Shown: positions 7,871 through 23,850 of the stretch, in pieces | Numbering within the stretch: position 1 is the stretch's first letter | Layout of the letters: each line of letters begins with the position of its first letter | The notes under the pieces: generated by a model | Told to the model about the DNA's origin: nothing | Seen by the model: only the letters and a program-made list of their open reading frames with translations | The model's database searches: none | Assembly: GCF_000283155.1 (NCBI RefSeq) | Contig: NW_004454225.1 | Location: 386,701 to 450,700 of the forward strand | Length of the DNA: 64,000 nt | Reading direction: 5' to 3' | Origin: Ceratotherium simum simum | Taxonomy: Eukaryota > Chordata > Mammalia > Perissodactyla > Rhinocerotidae | Translations under genes and position numbers: made by a program

Positions 7871-9514
7871 CACAGTGAAGAAATGTGTGACCTGGGCTAT
7901 GGTTTTTTTGGTGGGGATGTTCCAAATGAGGGGCCTAAGATGTGGTTCTGCTTTCAATCTGGGTCAGGACCCTCTGCTGATGAAGAATTTGCAGATGGAG
8001 AACTATGCGCCCTCACTAGCTCGTGTACGTGGACTTGGGGGTGGAGTGGAGGCCAGAACATCTGTCCTTCCATCTGGTTGCCTGGAGCCAAAGAGCCTCC
8101 CTGGGGAAGGCAAAGCCAGGAGGACAATGAAATGCAGGGTTAAACTCCCTGGGCGTCCCTTCAGTGAATAAACAGTCCCACCCAGAGAGGAAAATTCCCA
8201 GATTTAAGGGTAATCTCTCTAGCACTTTCACATCGAGCTCTGACTTTATAGCCAAGTAGAAAATATTTTCCCCATGTTCCGGAAGGCACAGGGAGGCGGG
8301 AAGAGAAGCGGCTTCCTCAGCCCCAGCCTGAAGGCCTAAAACACAGCCCTGTGTCTCACCCTGGGCCCCAAACTCACTGCAATCTCTACCCGGTGTGCCA
8401 GCCCTTCTGGGGCACCCTGAGCAGGAGTGGGGGGGGCCTGTGGTCTGCAGGGCAGGAAAATCGGGGTTTGAATCCAGGTGTGTCTTTTCCTAGCTGTGTG
8501 ACCTTTGATGACTTATTTAGCTTCTTGTGGCCTCAGTTTACCCATCTGTAAGTGAAGGAACTCAAGGGCATAGGTGTGACAAGCATTGGGAACCCCAGGG
8601 GCCGCAAGCTTTAACACTGAGGAAACGTTTACACGGCAAACGTGTCACGACTGTGAGGAGGATTTCTGCGTGGCTGGGTATGGAGGGATGGGGCTGCGAG
8701 GCGGATGCGTCTGTGGAAGGTGAAGGACCTGAAAGCTGGGGAAGGGCCAGCCCACATGGTTGGCTTGGTCCACAGACCCTTCTCCCCCATCTCAGGCTGA
8801 GGCCCCCCGATTCTGATCCTGAGATGCTGAGCTCAGGCTGCAGAAAGGGCAGCAGGAAGCCTCGGGGGGTTAGCAGCCGGCCAGGAAGCTCCCCCGCCCA
8901 CGCCGCATTCCTGAGCGCCACGTCAGCGCAGGCCAGGCCCGGGGAAGGCATGCAGAGGGCACGAAGGTGCCCTGCGCCGCCAGACACCTGGCCTGGGGGC
9001 AGGCGCAGTGCCCACCGCCCAGCGGGCCCTGCTCCAGACCTCCGTGCCTCTAGGGGGAGGCACCTTGGGTCCTAGGGTGGAGGGTGGGCTCAGGGAGGCA
9101 GGAAGCTAGCCTGGAAAGAGTGAGGATCCCAGCAAATTTCTGCAACCCCGGGGAGACACCTGCAGGAATGGGGCTGCCAGTGTGCGGGCCCATGGCTGAC
9201 AGACGGCAACGAGGCATCCACCCACTGTGCACAGCAGCCCTGTGGGGTGCGGAGGGCGGGCCCCCGTGACCAAGGCTGCCACTGTGTCCCGCTGGCTGGG
9301 GGAGGGGGAGACACTGTCCAATGGGGGCTTAGACCCCAATTTTAGTCTCTGGCAATACGAATCCCCCGTCACCTACACATTACACACCGCAAGTTGGAGA
9401 GTTTCTTGACACCCCTGCTGACGACCACGAAACCCACCCTCAGATATAACAGGGCGGGGAAGAGGAAAGAAAACACTTCACCCACAGGCAGAGATTTCAA
9501 TACAATCTATATTA
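7871..9514. other. Spacer between convergent MAFF and TMEM184B
   Basis: This is about 1.6 kb with no exon seen. It holds a forward MIR (about 8440-8560: 'agctgtgtgacctttgatg', 'tggcctcagtttacccatct') and a GC-rich repeat-poor stretch (about 8690-9080). In that stretch are a TGACGTGG-type element (on the reverse strand, near 8919) and a short perfect hairpin (8956-8973). The rest looks like unremarkable single-copy sequence. Confidence 0.7.
8440..8560 (+). repeat. MIR
   Basis: 'ggtttgaatccaggtgtgtc', 'agctgtgtgacctttgatga' and 'gcctcagtttacccatctgt' are successive MIR blocks in forward orientation. Confidence 0.75.
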
Positions 9515-11742
9515 TCTCATATATATATCTTTCTCACTTTATTTGCTCACTTCTGTCACGCATTTAAAATGTCACAGAGACCAAAATAGAGCGGCTTTCT
9601 GGTGGAACTCATGGCAGTCATACACGAGATACAAAACTAGGGGACTCTGTCTTTTCATACATCATACAATTAATTTTTCAAGTATTTTTTATGTACAAAG
9701 AGCTACTCTATCAGGGGAAAAAATTAAAAAAAAAAAAAAAAAAAGGTAGGTTACACATCCTAGGAAGGAGGGGTGGATTGGGCAGCACGCACTCCCAGCC
9801 CCCATCTCCCCAGGGGCCGATAGCTCCCTGCCACTGAGCCCCACCCCCCACCCCCCACGCTAGCAGGCCAGTGCCAGGGCGGGCGAAGACTGGGGGCAGG
9901 GAGGCAGCAGCACACTTTGGCCTGGAAAGAGAATCAGAGAAACTGATTCATGAAAGCAAATGGCAGGCGTGGGGGCAGAGGTCCTCAGATAGCCCGCATC
10001 GACCTGCTGCCTTCTTGGGCAGCTTGGTACCAGCTGGCCAGGGCCACCGGACAGGGGCCCAAGAGCTGTCCTTGAGTATCCCACATGCAGGCTGCTGTGT
10101 CCCCGGGGGGCTGGCTTTGTCAAGGGAAGGCCCAGGAAGACTACTGGGATGGAACCCCCCACCCCGACCTTGGTACAGTCCCGAGAGATGGAGCCTGTTC
10201 ATTCCAGGAGTGACCAAAAGGAAAGAGATTCCAGGTGAAGTTTCGACACAGCAGGCCAGGGCCCTACCCGCTCCCCTAGGCTGGTGCAGCCCAAACCCGA
10301 GTGTTCTCTGGGTTTCAAGCGACGGGACGCTCTGCCTGCATGAACGTGCGTCATGTCCTATCGCAAGGCTCTGCCTAAGACAGTGGCCAGTGGGGCTCCA
10401 GCCGTGGGAGGCTCCAGGAACCTGGGTATGGAGGTGGGCGAGGGGAGGGACTGGTGGTCCTGGCCACCCCTGAGCCCTGTCCAAGGGTGCTTGGCCCAGC
10501 ACTGCAGGGTCCTCTGAGTGCCAGCAGCTTAACAGGGAGCCCCCAGGAGTGTCTGGGACAGACTGAGGGCCTAGGGAGGGGGAGCTTTCATATGTGACTA
10601 AGGCACAGAAGAGACGGGCCAGGGGGCCAGATGAGGCAGGACACCAGGCCCTGTGTGGATATGGGGCCAGAGAGAGGAGTCTGGGACCACTCCTCCCATC
10701 TCCCAATGCCCCGCTGCACGCCCCATCCCTCCGTCTTCCCTCCCGCAGGCTTGCATTCCTCGTTCCTCCGGAAGCAGGTCTGAAATGTGGAGACTCAGAC
10801 CCTTTCCTGAAATGGGAGGGGGTAGCTCCAGGGAGAGAGCAGGACCTGATGGCTCAGCCTGGGATGGAGGGGTGGAAGCCCCTGACCCTCTGAGCAGCCA
10901 GGAAGCCAGGGCTCTGCCCAAGACACTGTCAAGAAGAAAGACCCCAGGTGAGAGGGCAGTGTGGGCTGCTGGCTGCCCTTCGCAGGCTGAAGGGGCACGA
11001 GGTGGCAGCAGGTGCGGCCACAGAGAGGACACCCAGGGGCCCAGAATCCCCTGCTTGGAGAGGCCGCGTCAACAGAAGTGGGGCCCAGAGGCACCTGAGC
11101 ACCCTTCCCAGGTAGGACCCGTGGCTCCTGGTGTCTGGCCCTGATCCTTGCAGCACGCCAGGCGGGCCTGGCTCAGGAGGCGTCCACAGAGAGCGTCCGC
11201 ATGCCCTCCTCCCTCCTCCTGCCCGCGGTGAGGCTACTCGAGCATCGGACAAGGGTGGACAGGGTGAGAGCAGGCAGGAAAGAGCCCAGATCCGAGTATT
11301 GCACGGAGTTTGGGGGTGGGGCTGTGAGTCTCATGGGGGAGGGGCAGTGACCTGGGGCCGGGGGCTGAGAAGGCTGCGGGGCCGCTGGTCCACAACACAA
11401 GCCTCTGGGCCTGGGCGTGGCTGGTCCCGACATGCCGCCGCCACAGGACGAGCGGCAGGGGCGTGGGAGTTGCTCCCAGTGTGCTCTGCCTGTCGCCCGG
11501 GCAGTGCAGGCTTGGCCAAGTATAAATATTCCTGAAGGCTCATGGGTGAGCCTAGGCTGTCCCCTGGGCAGACAGCATCTGGCTGTTCCTCTGGAAGCGA
11601 TATGTGAGTGTTTCTGATCCAATAAATTAAAGGGCAATGCCAAAGCTGTGCCAGCCTGCCTCCTGGCCTGAACCTGAGGCTGGAGCGGGGGCACACCCTG
11701 CCCTGGGCCGAGGCACCAATCCTTCCCCACCAGCAGCCGCCC
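9515..11742 (-). other. TMEM184B: TMEM184B 3' UTR
   Basis: This is the downstream part of the last exon, from the base after the TAG stop (11743-11745) to the probable cleavage site near 9510-9528. It is about 2.2 kb, with GC-rich sequence near the stop and A/T-rich sequence near the end. It includes a T-rich tract on the mRNA strand (the 19-A run at 9726-9744). The extent rests on one poly(A) signal; I saw no alternative AATAAA on this strand between it and the stop. Confidence 0.7.
9538..9543 (-). terminator. TMEM184B poly(A) signal AATAAA
   Basis: TTTATT on the + strand gives AATAAA on the transcript strand. G/T-rich sequence on the minus strand follows at about 9420-9480. The distance from the stop codon (about 2.2 kb) is reasonable for this gene. 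Confidence 0.65.
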
Positions 11743-12168
<426 letters not shown>

Positions 12169-13224
12169 CTAAAGGGAGCAGACATAAGCAGCCACTGGGG
12201 GCCCAGTTCGGCAGGTGGGAAGGGGTGAGGCTGGCAATCTGCAGGCAATGAGCCCAGAACGCCCCAAGGGGGCTAGCCCAGCCCCCCTCCCCTGGGGGAG
12301 AGCTCCCCTTCACTCTGGGGAGGGGATCAGGGACCCACTCCATCAGGACATGCTGCCAGGGGCCTGGACCCACAGTGGAGCAGATGTCTTCCCCGGCTCC
12401 CCTCTGAGAGGGCAGAGCTGTCTGCCCTGCTGTGCTTCCTAATTCCCTCTCTAATGATTGATCAATTGTCCCCATGCGCTCCGTAGAGAAATGGCCCAGG
12501 CCACAAACTGAAGGGAGGAGCCCATCTGCACCCAGGTCTTCACGCGCAAACTCGTGTGCGCTTTCCGCCTTCCCGTTCTCTGCCACGGAGCATAACTAAT
12601 GCTCCTCATTTCCTATTAACTGTGCCCCCAGACTGAGCAGGGCATATTCTAGAACAATGAGAGACCAGGACAGAAGCAGGCAAGCTCTACGGAGGGTGGT
12701 CCCCGGCAGGCAGGTGCTCTGGGCTCAGCCACCCAGGGGTGCCTGTTGGGGAGGAGATGGGGACACAGAGAAGGACCTAGGGAGAGGCATGCCGGTGACG
12801 GTGACCAGGACTCACGTGCAGGACAGACGTGCAGACTAAGAGCAGAACCTACCGTAAGGGCCATATGTTGGCACTGCCCGCGGCCAAACCCGGGGCAAAA
12901 GCAGGGCGGGGGGAGGGGAGAGAAGCCGGAGAAATAGAGAAGACAAGAGACAGCTGAGTGAACGCCACCTTCCCACTGCCGAGGCCGGCGCGCCACACCA
13001 GAACCCTGCCCGCTCACCCCCCAGGCCCGCCCAGCACTCAGGCAGCTCCTGCTGCCCCTCTGGGGCCTGGAGGGCATGTCCACCTGGGGATGACTCCTCC
13101 TGTGGTGCTCATGCTTTTTTGGGGGGGTGGGGAGAACACACAGTTGACACCTAGAATGGTGCTTGGAGTTCAACCTCTGCATCTAAGTCAGGACCCCCCA
13201 CCCCCACTTCTCTTCAGGCTGGGC

Positions 13225-13350
13225 TGGAGTTGCTAAGCCTGTGCCTCGTGCTTTACAAACCTCACAACACTTCCCAGACGAGGAAATCAGGAGCAGGGGG
13301 CGGGGGGTGGGGATACTTGTACAGATCACACAGTAGAGCCGGCTTTGCAC
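13225..13350 (-). repeat. MIR (reverse)
   Basis: 'gctttacaaacctcacaaca' followed by 'gacgaggaaatcaggag' and 'cagatcacacagtagag' is the reverse MIR order, interrupted by a G-rich insertion. Confidence 0.6.
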
Positions 13351-13595
13351 CCAAGCCTGACTTGAGGGCTGACAAGGGCTGGGTACCGCGGTTAGTGGGT
13401 GTGCAACTGGCCCAGGACCAGCCCGGGGGTGGGGTCCTGCCTTTCCCTGGCTGGGCTGCTAAAGCTGTATTTCTGGCCACACTATTTCTTGCTAGGGGTG
13501 GATGTGTGGGGGCAGTGGGTGGGAGGACAGCCGGGCATCCACAGCGATCCTCTGCAGAGCCACCACGTGCAGAAATGCTTCCTTAAGCCATTTTA

Positions 13596-13825
13596 TTTTT
13601 TTGTGAGGAAGATCAGCCCTGAGCTAACATCCATGCCAATCCTCCTCTTTTTGCTGAGGAATACTGGCCCTGGGCTAACATCCGTGCCCATCTTCCTCTG
13701 CTTTATATGGGACGCCGCCACAGCATGGCCTGACAAGTGGTGCCTCGATGCGCACCTGGGATCTGAACCCGGGCCACCAGCAGCGGAGCGCGCACCCTTA
13801 ACCGCTACGCCACAGGCCCGGCCCC
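13596..13825 (-). mobile_element. ERE-type SINE (reverse) with 16-bp target duplication
   Basis: This is a perissodactyl-specific tRNA-derived SINE. Its head is at the right ('ggcccggcccc' reversed to GGGGCCGGGCC, with tRNA-like box B 'ggatctgaacccgggcc' on this strand). Its T-rich start at the left is the reversed A tail. The 16 bp TCCTTAAGCCATTTTA occur exactly on both sides (13580-13595 and 13826-13841), marking LINE-mediated insertion. The perfect duplication suggests a fairly young copy. Confidence 0.93.
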
Positions 13826-14966
13826 TCCTTAAGCCATTTTAAACCTGAACTGTGCATAAAGGGTTCTCTGCCATGGTCCCAAGCTCCAGGCACAAGGGTG
13901 ACCTTCCCAAGGGCACAGGCTCTGTCAGGATCAGGTCCAAGGGACATCATCCTCAACACTGGGTGGGTATTCACTGGATCCTTCCAATGGGGCCCTGGTG
14001 GGCAGCAGGTGGGACCCTAGCTGGCAGCGGTGAGCCATGGCCAGCACAGCGCCTGGCACTGAGTAGGTGTGCAATTAAATATGGAAAAAGTGCCTACAGC
14101 CCCCAGGCAGCAAGTGTGTTGGGAGAAAACAAGTCGAGCGCACGCCAGTCGAGAGGCCTGGAGTACAATTCAGTCCACACGCCTCCAGCAGCCACACAGG
14201 CATGTGAAGCCCTCTTCCCAACCAGTGAAAGAACATGGTAAGTAAGAAGGGGGCGTCAGGGAGCCCTGCGCCAGGCCAGTCTGGTGCCTTTACACTGCTT
14301 AGCACACTGCTCCCCAGGGCCTGTGGTGGGCATTGCTGGGGGACCTGGGGAAGTGAGTTTCTCACCTCCAGCCACACGAGAAGGGAGCTGGCAGCAGCCC
14401 AACCGCTGGGTAGATGTGTTAGACCAGGAGTGTCCCCTCCACAGGCCCTTGGCCACCCCACTGGTTAAGTCGTTTCAGGCCTCCCCAGCCTCCTCTTCCT
14501 GCCCCCTTGAACGTCCCCTCTCTGCCCAGCAGCACCAGAGGCAGCACCCCTGGGCCCCGGGGAGCTCTGCAAGCACACGCTGCTGGGCGCAAGCCCAGGC
14601 CCGTTACCGCAGAGCCTCTGAGGCGGGGCTGGGACGGCGGGACTGTGAAGACTCTGCAGGGCATTCTAATGTACAACTGGGGCTGCCACCTCTGTTCTCC
14701 AAAGACGGAGATAAGCAGGTGTAAAAAGAAAGCTGTTAAAAGCTATTACCCTCTGAGTCTGTTTCTTAGAAGTAATCAGGTTTAAAAAAAGAGGACTTGA
14801 GAGACAAGGGGACTATAGGAGAAAATGGATAAGGGTGTTCGACGTCAGGAGCTGGTAGGAACCTATCTATTCCAGGGTCTCTGTCCTGATCTTCCGGTGC
14901 GGGTCCTGTGCTATTCCATCGTGGGGTCTCCACACCCAGACCTGCCACAAGAAACAGGTGGGCCTA

Positions 14967-17606
<2,640 letters not shown>

Positions 17607-17639
17607 CTACAGGAGCATGAAGTAAGAAGTAGCCCAAAG

Positions 17640-17765
17640 CACAGGGCCTGGAGTCCCGACATTTGAGTTTGAATTCTGGCCTCCCCAACTACCAGCTGTG
17701 GAAGCTCGAATGAGGGGTCACTTAGCCTCTGAGAGGCCGCCTCACTGGTAAATGGACGTGACCAG
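17640..17765 (+). repeat. MIR
   Basis: 'catttgagtttgaattctgg', 'accagctgtggaagctcgaa', 'cacttagcctctgagaggcc' form a diverged forward MIR. Confidence 0.6.
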
Positions 17766-18349
17766 CCCCCACGTCACTGGGTCGCTGTGTGGGGACTGCA
17801 GAACAAGACAGCCCAATGTCTTCTTGGAGGTCTCCCACCTCTGTGCTTTCAATCAAGGCCTCTGCTGGCCTGCTCAGCCACTGAAAGCATTCCTAGCCAG
17901 GGTTTCATAGCTCCCTTCAGAGGCCCCAGTAAACTCAAGAGATGCCGACGGTGCCCATGGAATCACTAGAATCCCATTCTCTTGAAAGTTAACCTAAGCC
18001 ATAAGGCTCCTTTTGTGGAGGTGGGAGGATTAAAAGGCTAAGTTAGTGTGGCTCCGAATACGGCAAGGACCTTGGAGCAGAGAAAGGAGGCTGCTGAACC
18101 CCACGTTTCTGCCCTGACTGGGGACTGGAGTGAGGTTTACAAGGGTGGCCCAGCAGCCTGAGCTGTGGGGCTGCCACAAGGAGAAGGTCATGTGACAGGG
18201 CTAGAGGTGCGACGCTCTCCTCGGCAAACCCCACAAATCTTCCCTGGCCCCACACCCCACTTAGAGGAAGTGGGACCAGCACCGTTTGGGGAAAAGGGAG
18301 GACCAGTTTGCACTGAGGGAGCCTTAAGAGCCTCCAACAGGCTGGTTCT

Positions 18350-18495
18350 GTCCTGGGCCAGCTCACTTGGTGCTCAGAACAGCCTCAAGACGTAAGTACT
18401 GTCGTCATCCACGTTACAGATGAGGAAACTGAGGCACGGAGGAGTTGAAGTGGCAGAAGAGGCATGGGAGCCCAAGTCTGAAGGCCCCAGAGCCT
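18350..18495 (-). repeat. MIR (reverse)
   Basis: 'acgtaagtactgtcgtcatc', 'gttacagatgaggaaactga' and 'gaagtggcagaagaggcatg' match the reverse MIR core. Confidence 0.7.
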
Positions 18496-19344
18496 TCACC
18501 CTACCACAGCCCTGGATCGGGTCTGAACTCGGTCAGTGGTTCCCAAGCCAGGCTGGACCTCAGAACCACCTGTGGAGCTTTACACACCTTCCCAGACCTT
18601 CTCCATCAGGCGAGGGTCAGGGTGCTGACTTGAGAAGCTCTACTTCTAACAAGGTCTCCAGGAGGTTCAGACACGGCACTGGCCCTGGATTTCTCAGGCC
18701 TGTTTCTGTGCCTCCGGGAGAAGCTGCAGGGCTCTCTCTCACCTGGAAAGGGGTGCTGAGGTTTCTTTTGTTCCCCTTCCTTTCACTGCTTCTCCTGCCA
18801 CCTCCGGGAACAACAGCAGAACACCCGAGCCCACAGGGCTGGGGAATCATTTATAACAAGGCAAGCACACAAGCCAGTGATCATGGGATCCAAACTTTGT
18901 ACACATATAATCATCAAAGGAGGCCGTGAGTCACAGCTGGGCCCTGGGCGCAGAGCTGGTAAACAATGGCTCCGAAAGGCCCCAGCCACCCTGAACCAGG
19001 ACAGTTTTAACTCTCTTCCTGCAGGCCCAGTGGGGAGATTCTGAATTTAGGAAGACCCAAGGGAAGGAAGATCTGGAAGCAGAACTGGAGACCTGGTCTG
19101 CCCAGGCAGGTGCTTTGTGGGTGTGCCTGCACCGTGGGCAGTGGCCCTGCATAGAAGGGAACAGAAAGGCCGCCCTCCAGCGGGCCGCGATGATTGCCTG
19201 TGGGTTTCACTTCCCCTCGTGACTATCTTGGCGATGCTGGAGAGGCTGACAGAGGCTTTGTGGAGCCCGAGAGGAGACTAAGGCGAGGTCATGCAGGCTG
19301 GGTGTGGCACAACTCTTCCTCCCTCAAGAGACGGTGGGCTCCAG

Positions 19345-19555
19345 GCCCGGCTGTGTTAAATGCTTTACATCCATTACCTCATCTGTTCCTTAAACCATCC
19401 CTTGAGACAAGCATCATTACGCCCATTTTACAGAAGAGGAAACTCAGACTCAGAGACGTTACGTAACTTAGCCAAGCTCACATAGTCAGAGGAGAAGCTG
19501 GAAATCAAACTCAGATGGTCAGGCACCAGGCCCATGCATTTAACCACACCACCAC
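19345..19555 (-). repeat. MIR (reverse), nearly full length
   Basis: The reverse MIR order is well kept: 'aaatgctttacatccattac', 'cccattttacagaagaggaa', 'acgtaacttagccaagctca', 'catttaaccacaccacc'. Confidence 0.8.
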
Positions 19556-19991
19556 CCTGCCTCCACCCAGGACACTCTGGACCACAGGGAGGGCAGCCAA
19601 GGAAACCAGAAGCTGCTCGACTGCCGACTGGGAAAAGGGGGACGAGACCCGAGACTACACAGGGCTGTTTGCTCATGTGTCTGTAATGCAGAAACCCTTC
19701 TGGCCTCTAGCCACAGCTGATGAGAAGTTTTCAAACTGGGATTCTACAATCCCCATGCACTTCCTCTGATTCTCACATACACCAAGATGTGGTCAAAGTG
19801 AGCAAGAGTCTGGGACCAGTTCCTGCCCAGGGCTGCATCAGACACTCCACGGACGCCTGTCGCTGCCCCTCTGAGCACACCGTAACACATGTGCATCCCA
19901 ACAGCTTGGGGAGTGGCTGCTGGGGTTTGGGGTGCCTCTCAGGAAAAGAGAACTCCACAGGTGGGGCCCAGGGCAGCCTCCAGCAGGGTCA

Positions 19992-20840
<849 letters not shown>

Positions 20841-21879
20841 TCAACAGGATGGGTAAACAGACGGCGGAATTCTAAACCACAAAGAAAGTGAAAGAACCAC
20901 AGTCACAGGCAGCAATGGGGGCACCTCAGGAACGTAAGAATGCACAGAGGGGATATTCCGTCTGTAATCAAAATCAGGCAAAGCTAGATCACGTCGTAGG
21001 GGATTGTCCGTACGAGGGATGTATGCATAACCCAGCTGGTCACACTGTAAAGGACAGCCAAGTGATTATGGGGGGGGGGGGGTCAGGACGGGCACGCTGG
21101 CGGAGCTGGCAGTGTGCACCTTCTGGGGTTCAGCAGCAATGGCTTTATAAATTCTTTACTAGTTTTAAGCCCTTTTCTGTTTGTGTGTTACGGATCACAG
21201 TTTTACAACAAAACAACAATAAAACATTCTCCAGAGGGATCTCAGGAGAAATTCTAAGCGAGAATGAGAGAGCAGAACCTTCACCCATTCGACAACCTGT
21301 CGTGGCATCTCGGCATGCACAGCACTGTAAATCGTAACAAAACATGTGAGAGGGACAGAAGATGTAGCACAAATGTCTTGGGAAGCTGGGCCAGCTCACT
21401 GGGAATCAGGACACAGCTCGACATCACCACAAAGACACACAATTTCCAACAGTGACCGATGGCATAGTAGAAGTATGTTGTAAATGCTATAAATACAGCA
21501 ATATGTTGTAATCAGTCTCCTGGTCAGAGGATTTCTGCTGGGTCAGCAAAATGAAGCCTGCAGGTGCTAGAGGCTTACGGATGTGCCTGGAGTGAGGAAG
21601 GAGAGAGAGTGTGGGGAGGAGTAAGAGAGCACAGCAGGGGACACCACGAAGGAGAGGGTGCAGGACGAAGAGCAGGGGCCAAGAGCGTGGGAACCAGAGA
21701 GGCATCCAGAGAAGGAGGCCAAAGGGAGGGTCAGCACGGTGTCAGGGGATAGGAGTGTCAAGGAGGCACCAGTGGCCCTGCAGCCAGAGGGCTCCTTCTC
21801 ATCTGATCCTGCCATCCCCCTGCGGCATCGAGGCTCCCCAGCACAGCCCCTCGGCTTGGCATTCCAGGTCTTTCCATAG

Positions 21880-22165
21880 GAAACTTGGTCCCTGCCCACC
21901 CCTTGCACCTCCTTCCCTGCAGGTTACTCCCTCCATGCTTTTGCACTGGCTGACCCCACCGCCTGGGGAACCCTTCCCTCCACATTCCTGGTACCCACCA
22001 AAGCACCAGACACCACCCACCCTGAGAAGTCTCTGGCGCCACCACGGAGGCCAGTGCATTCTCACCCACACTGATGCTGTGCGGTACGTCCCGCCCTGTA
22101 GTGTGATCACCGACTGGTCTCACAAGACCGCGGCCTCAGTGCTCGGCACATAGCAGGCACATACC
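21880..22165 (+). repeat. L2 fragment
   Basis: 'ttttgcactggctgacccca', 'cctggggaacccttccctcc' and the terminal 'tgctcggcacatagcaggca' match the 3' part of L2 in forward orientation, with diverged sequence between. Confidence 0.55.
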
Positions 22166-22429
22166 ACAAACATGTGACTGCTTTGAGCAGGAGCACATAA
22201 AATCCTGGCGATACAGTTATAGGCAAAAGCTGGCCTTCAGCAATTTGGAAAGGAATGTATTTGGGGTGCTCTAAGCCACTCATAGTCGCTCTAACCTATT
22301 AAGGACTCCGGTCTCCGGCCGGGGTTGGGGGCTGCAGGTAGCAGCACCCTGCATGAACAGGACCCACAGCACCTACCACATGGTGCTGTGATGGTCCCTC
22401 TACAGACACAGAGGGTTTGCAACGTGGGT

Positions 22430-22590
22430 CTGGCACCGGTTAGCCGTGAGCCTCTCTGTGCCTCAGTTTCCTCCTCTGTTAAATGTGGATAACAGAAGCA
22501 ACTATCTTGACAGGTGGTTGTGCAGTTCAAGTGAGTATGCAAAGAAGAGTGGCCAGTGCTTGGTGGCACTCTGAGTGTTGGCTGTCACAG
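22430..22590 (+). repeat. MIR
   Basis: 'gagcctctctgtgcctcagt' followed by 'tcctcctctgttaaatgtgg' and 'gttcaagtgagtatgcaaag' is the MIR 3' half. Confidence 0.7.
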
Positions 22591-22875
22591 ACATTACTGT
22601 TTACCTGCCTGCCTTCTTCAAGGGCCTGTGTCCCTTCACAGGGCTGAGGAACCCGTGTGCTGCCTGCCTGGCACAGAGGCAGCTCAGGATGTTCTGTGAC
22701 CGCAGGAGATCTCCGATGAACCCCAGATTACTCTTCACTGACAAGAACTTTGGGGCATCTGGGGGTAGGGGGGCATCAAGCCAAATCTGACATCAGCCTG
22801 CTTAATAACCTTTGTCCAAAACCACACAGGCTAAGTAGAATAAATGAGTCCATTCCGAGCTGGGTCTAGCTATAT

Positions 22876-23400
22876 TGTGGTCAATGGTATTTTCCAAAGA
22901 TGGCTACATCCTGTGATGCAGACACTCCTCCACTGAGAGATGGGGTCTCGCTCCCTCACTTTGCATCTGGGTGGACCAGGGTGACTACAGCAGAAGTGAT
23001 GCTTCATGACATCTGATGTTGGGGTTGGAAAACGCCTTGTTCCTCTGGCTCTTTCTCTCGAGATGCCTGCCCTTGGACCCAGCCACCACACTGCGAGGAA
23101 GCCCAAGCAGCGCACGTTGAGCGTCCACATGGAGAGGCTCATGTGGGAGGAACTGAGCCCCCAGCTGACACCAGCATCAACAGTCAGACATCTCAGTGAA
23201 CAAGACTTCAAATGACTCCTCCCCCCGCCTTCGGGTTCCCCGGCTGAGACCCAGACATCACAGAGCAGGGACACACCGTCCCCACCATGCCCTGTCCAAA
23301 CTCCTGACCTGCACTATCTGTGGACAAGATAAATGGCTGCTTTACCCGTCTCTTCTGGGGTAGTTATTTATGCAGCCACAGGAAGTGGAATGTATCTAAA
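22876..23400 (+). mobile_element. Ancient MaLR-type LTR fragment
   Basis: The order 'ttccaaagatggctacatcc', 'gaagtgatgcttcatgac', 'catggagaggctcatgtggg', 'ccccagctgacaccagc' and 'ggggtagttatttatgcag' is that of solo LTRs of the MLT1 / MaLR group (ERVL-related endogenous retrovirus-like elements). No internal region or gene is present, and it is inert. Family placement is from memory and approximate. Confidence 0.55.
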
Positions 23401-23604
23401 ACCACTCCTGGAGTTCCCAGGACGTGCCATGACCTCTCATGTCTCCCCACAGTAGGACATTCTGGTCCCTCTGCTAACTCCCAGAGGCAGATCCAGCTGA
23501 GATGCCACCTCCTCCTTGGTGGCCTCCTCTATCCTATCACCATGCTCACTTCACACACTACGATCCCTCTGCTGATTCGTCTGATCCTTCCAGTACAAAG
23601 GGCA

Positions 23605-23850
23605 GCATAAAGTAGCAGGAAAGCTATGGACCCCGAAGCCAGATGGCCGGGGTGTGGATTGTGGCTCCACCACTTAGGAGCTGTGTGGCCTCAGGCAAGC
23701 TTCTTAAGCGCTCTGTGCCTCGGTTTCTCCTATGTAAGTGGGGATAGCAACAGCTGCTTCTTTGGGGGGCTGCTGTGAGGATGGGGTGTGACGCCTTAGA
23801 TAAGGCTGAGCTCAGAGTGAGCAGTCCACAGTGTGTTACCTATTGAATTT
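23605..23850 (+). repeat. MIR, nearly complete
   Basis: The tRNA-like head ('gctatggaccccgaagccag') and the core are present: 'gtggctccaccacttaggag', 'ctgtgtggcctcaggcaagc', 'tctgtgcctcggtttctcc'. The tail is also recognisable. Confidence 0.8.
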
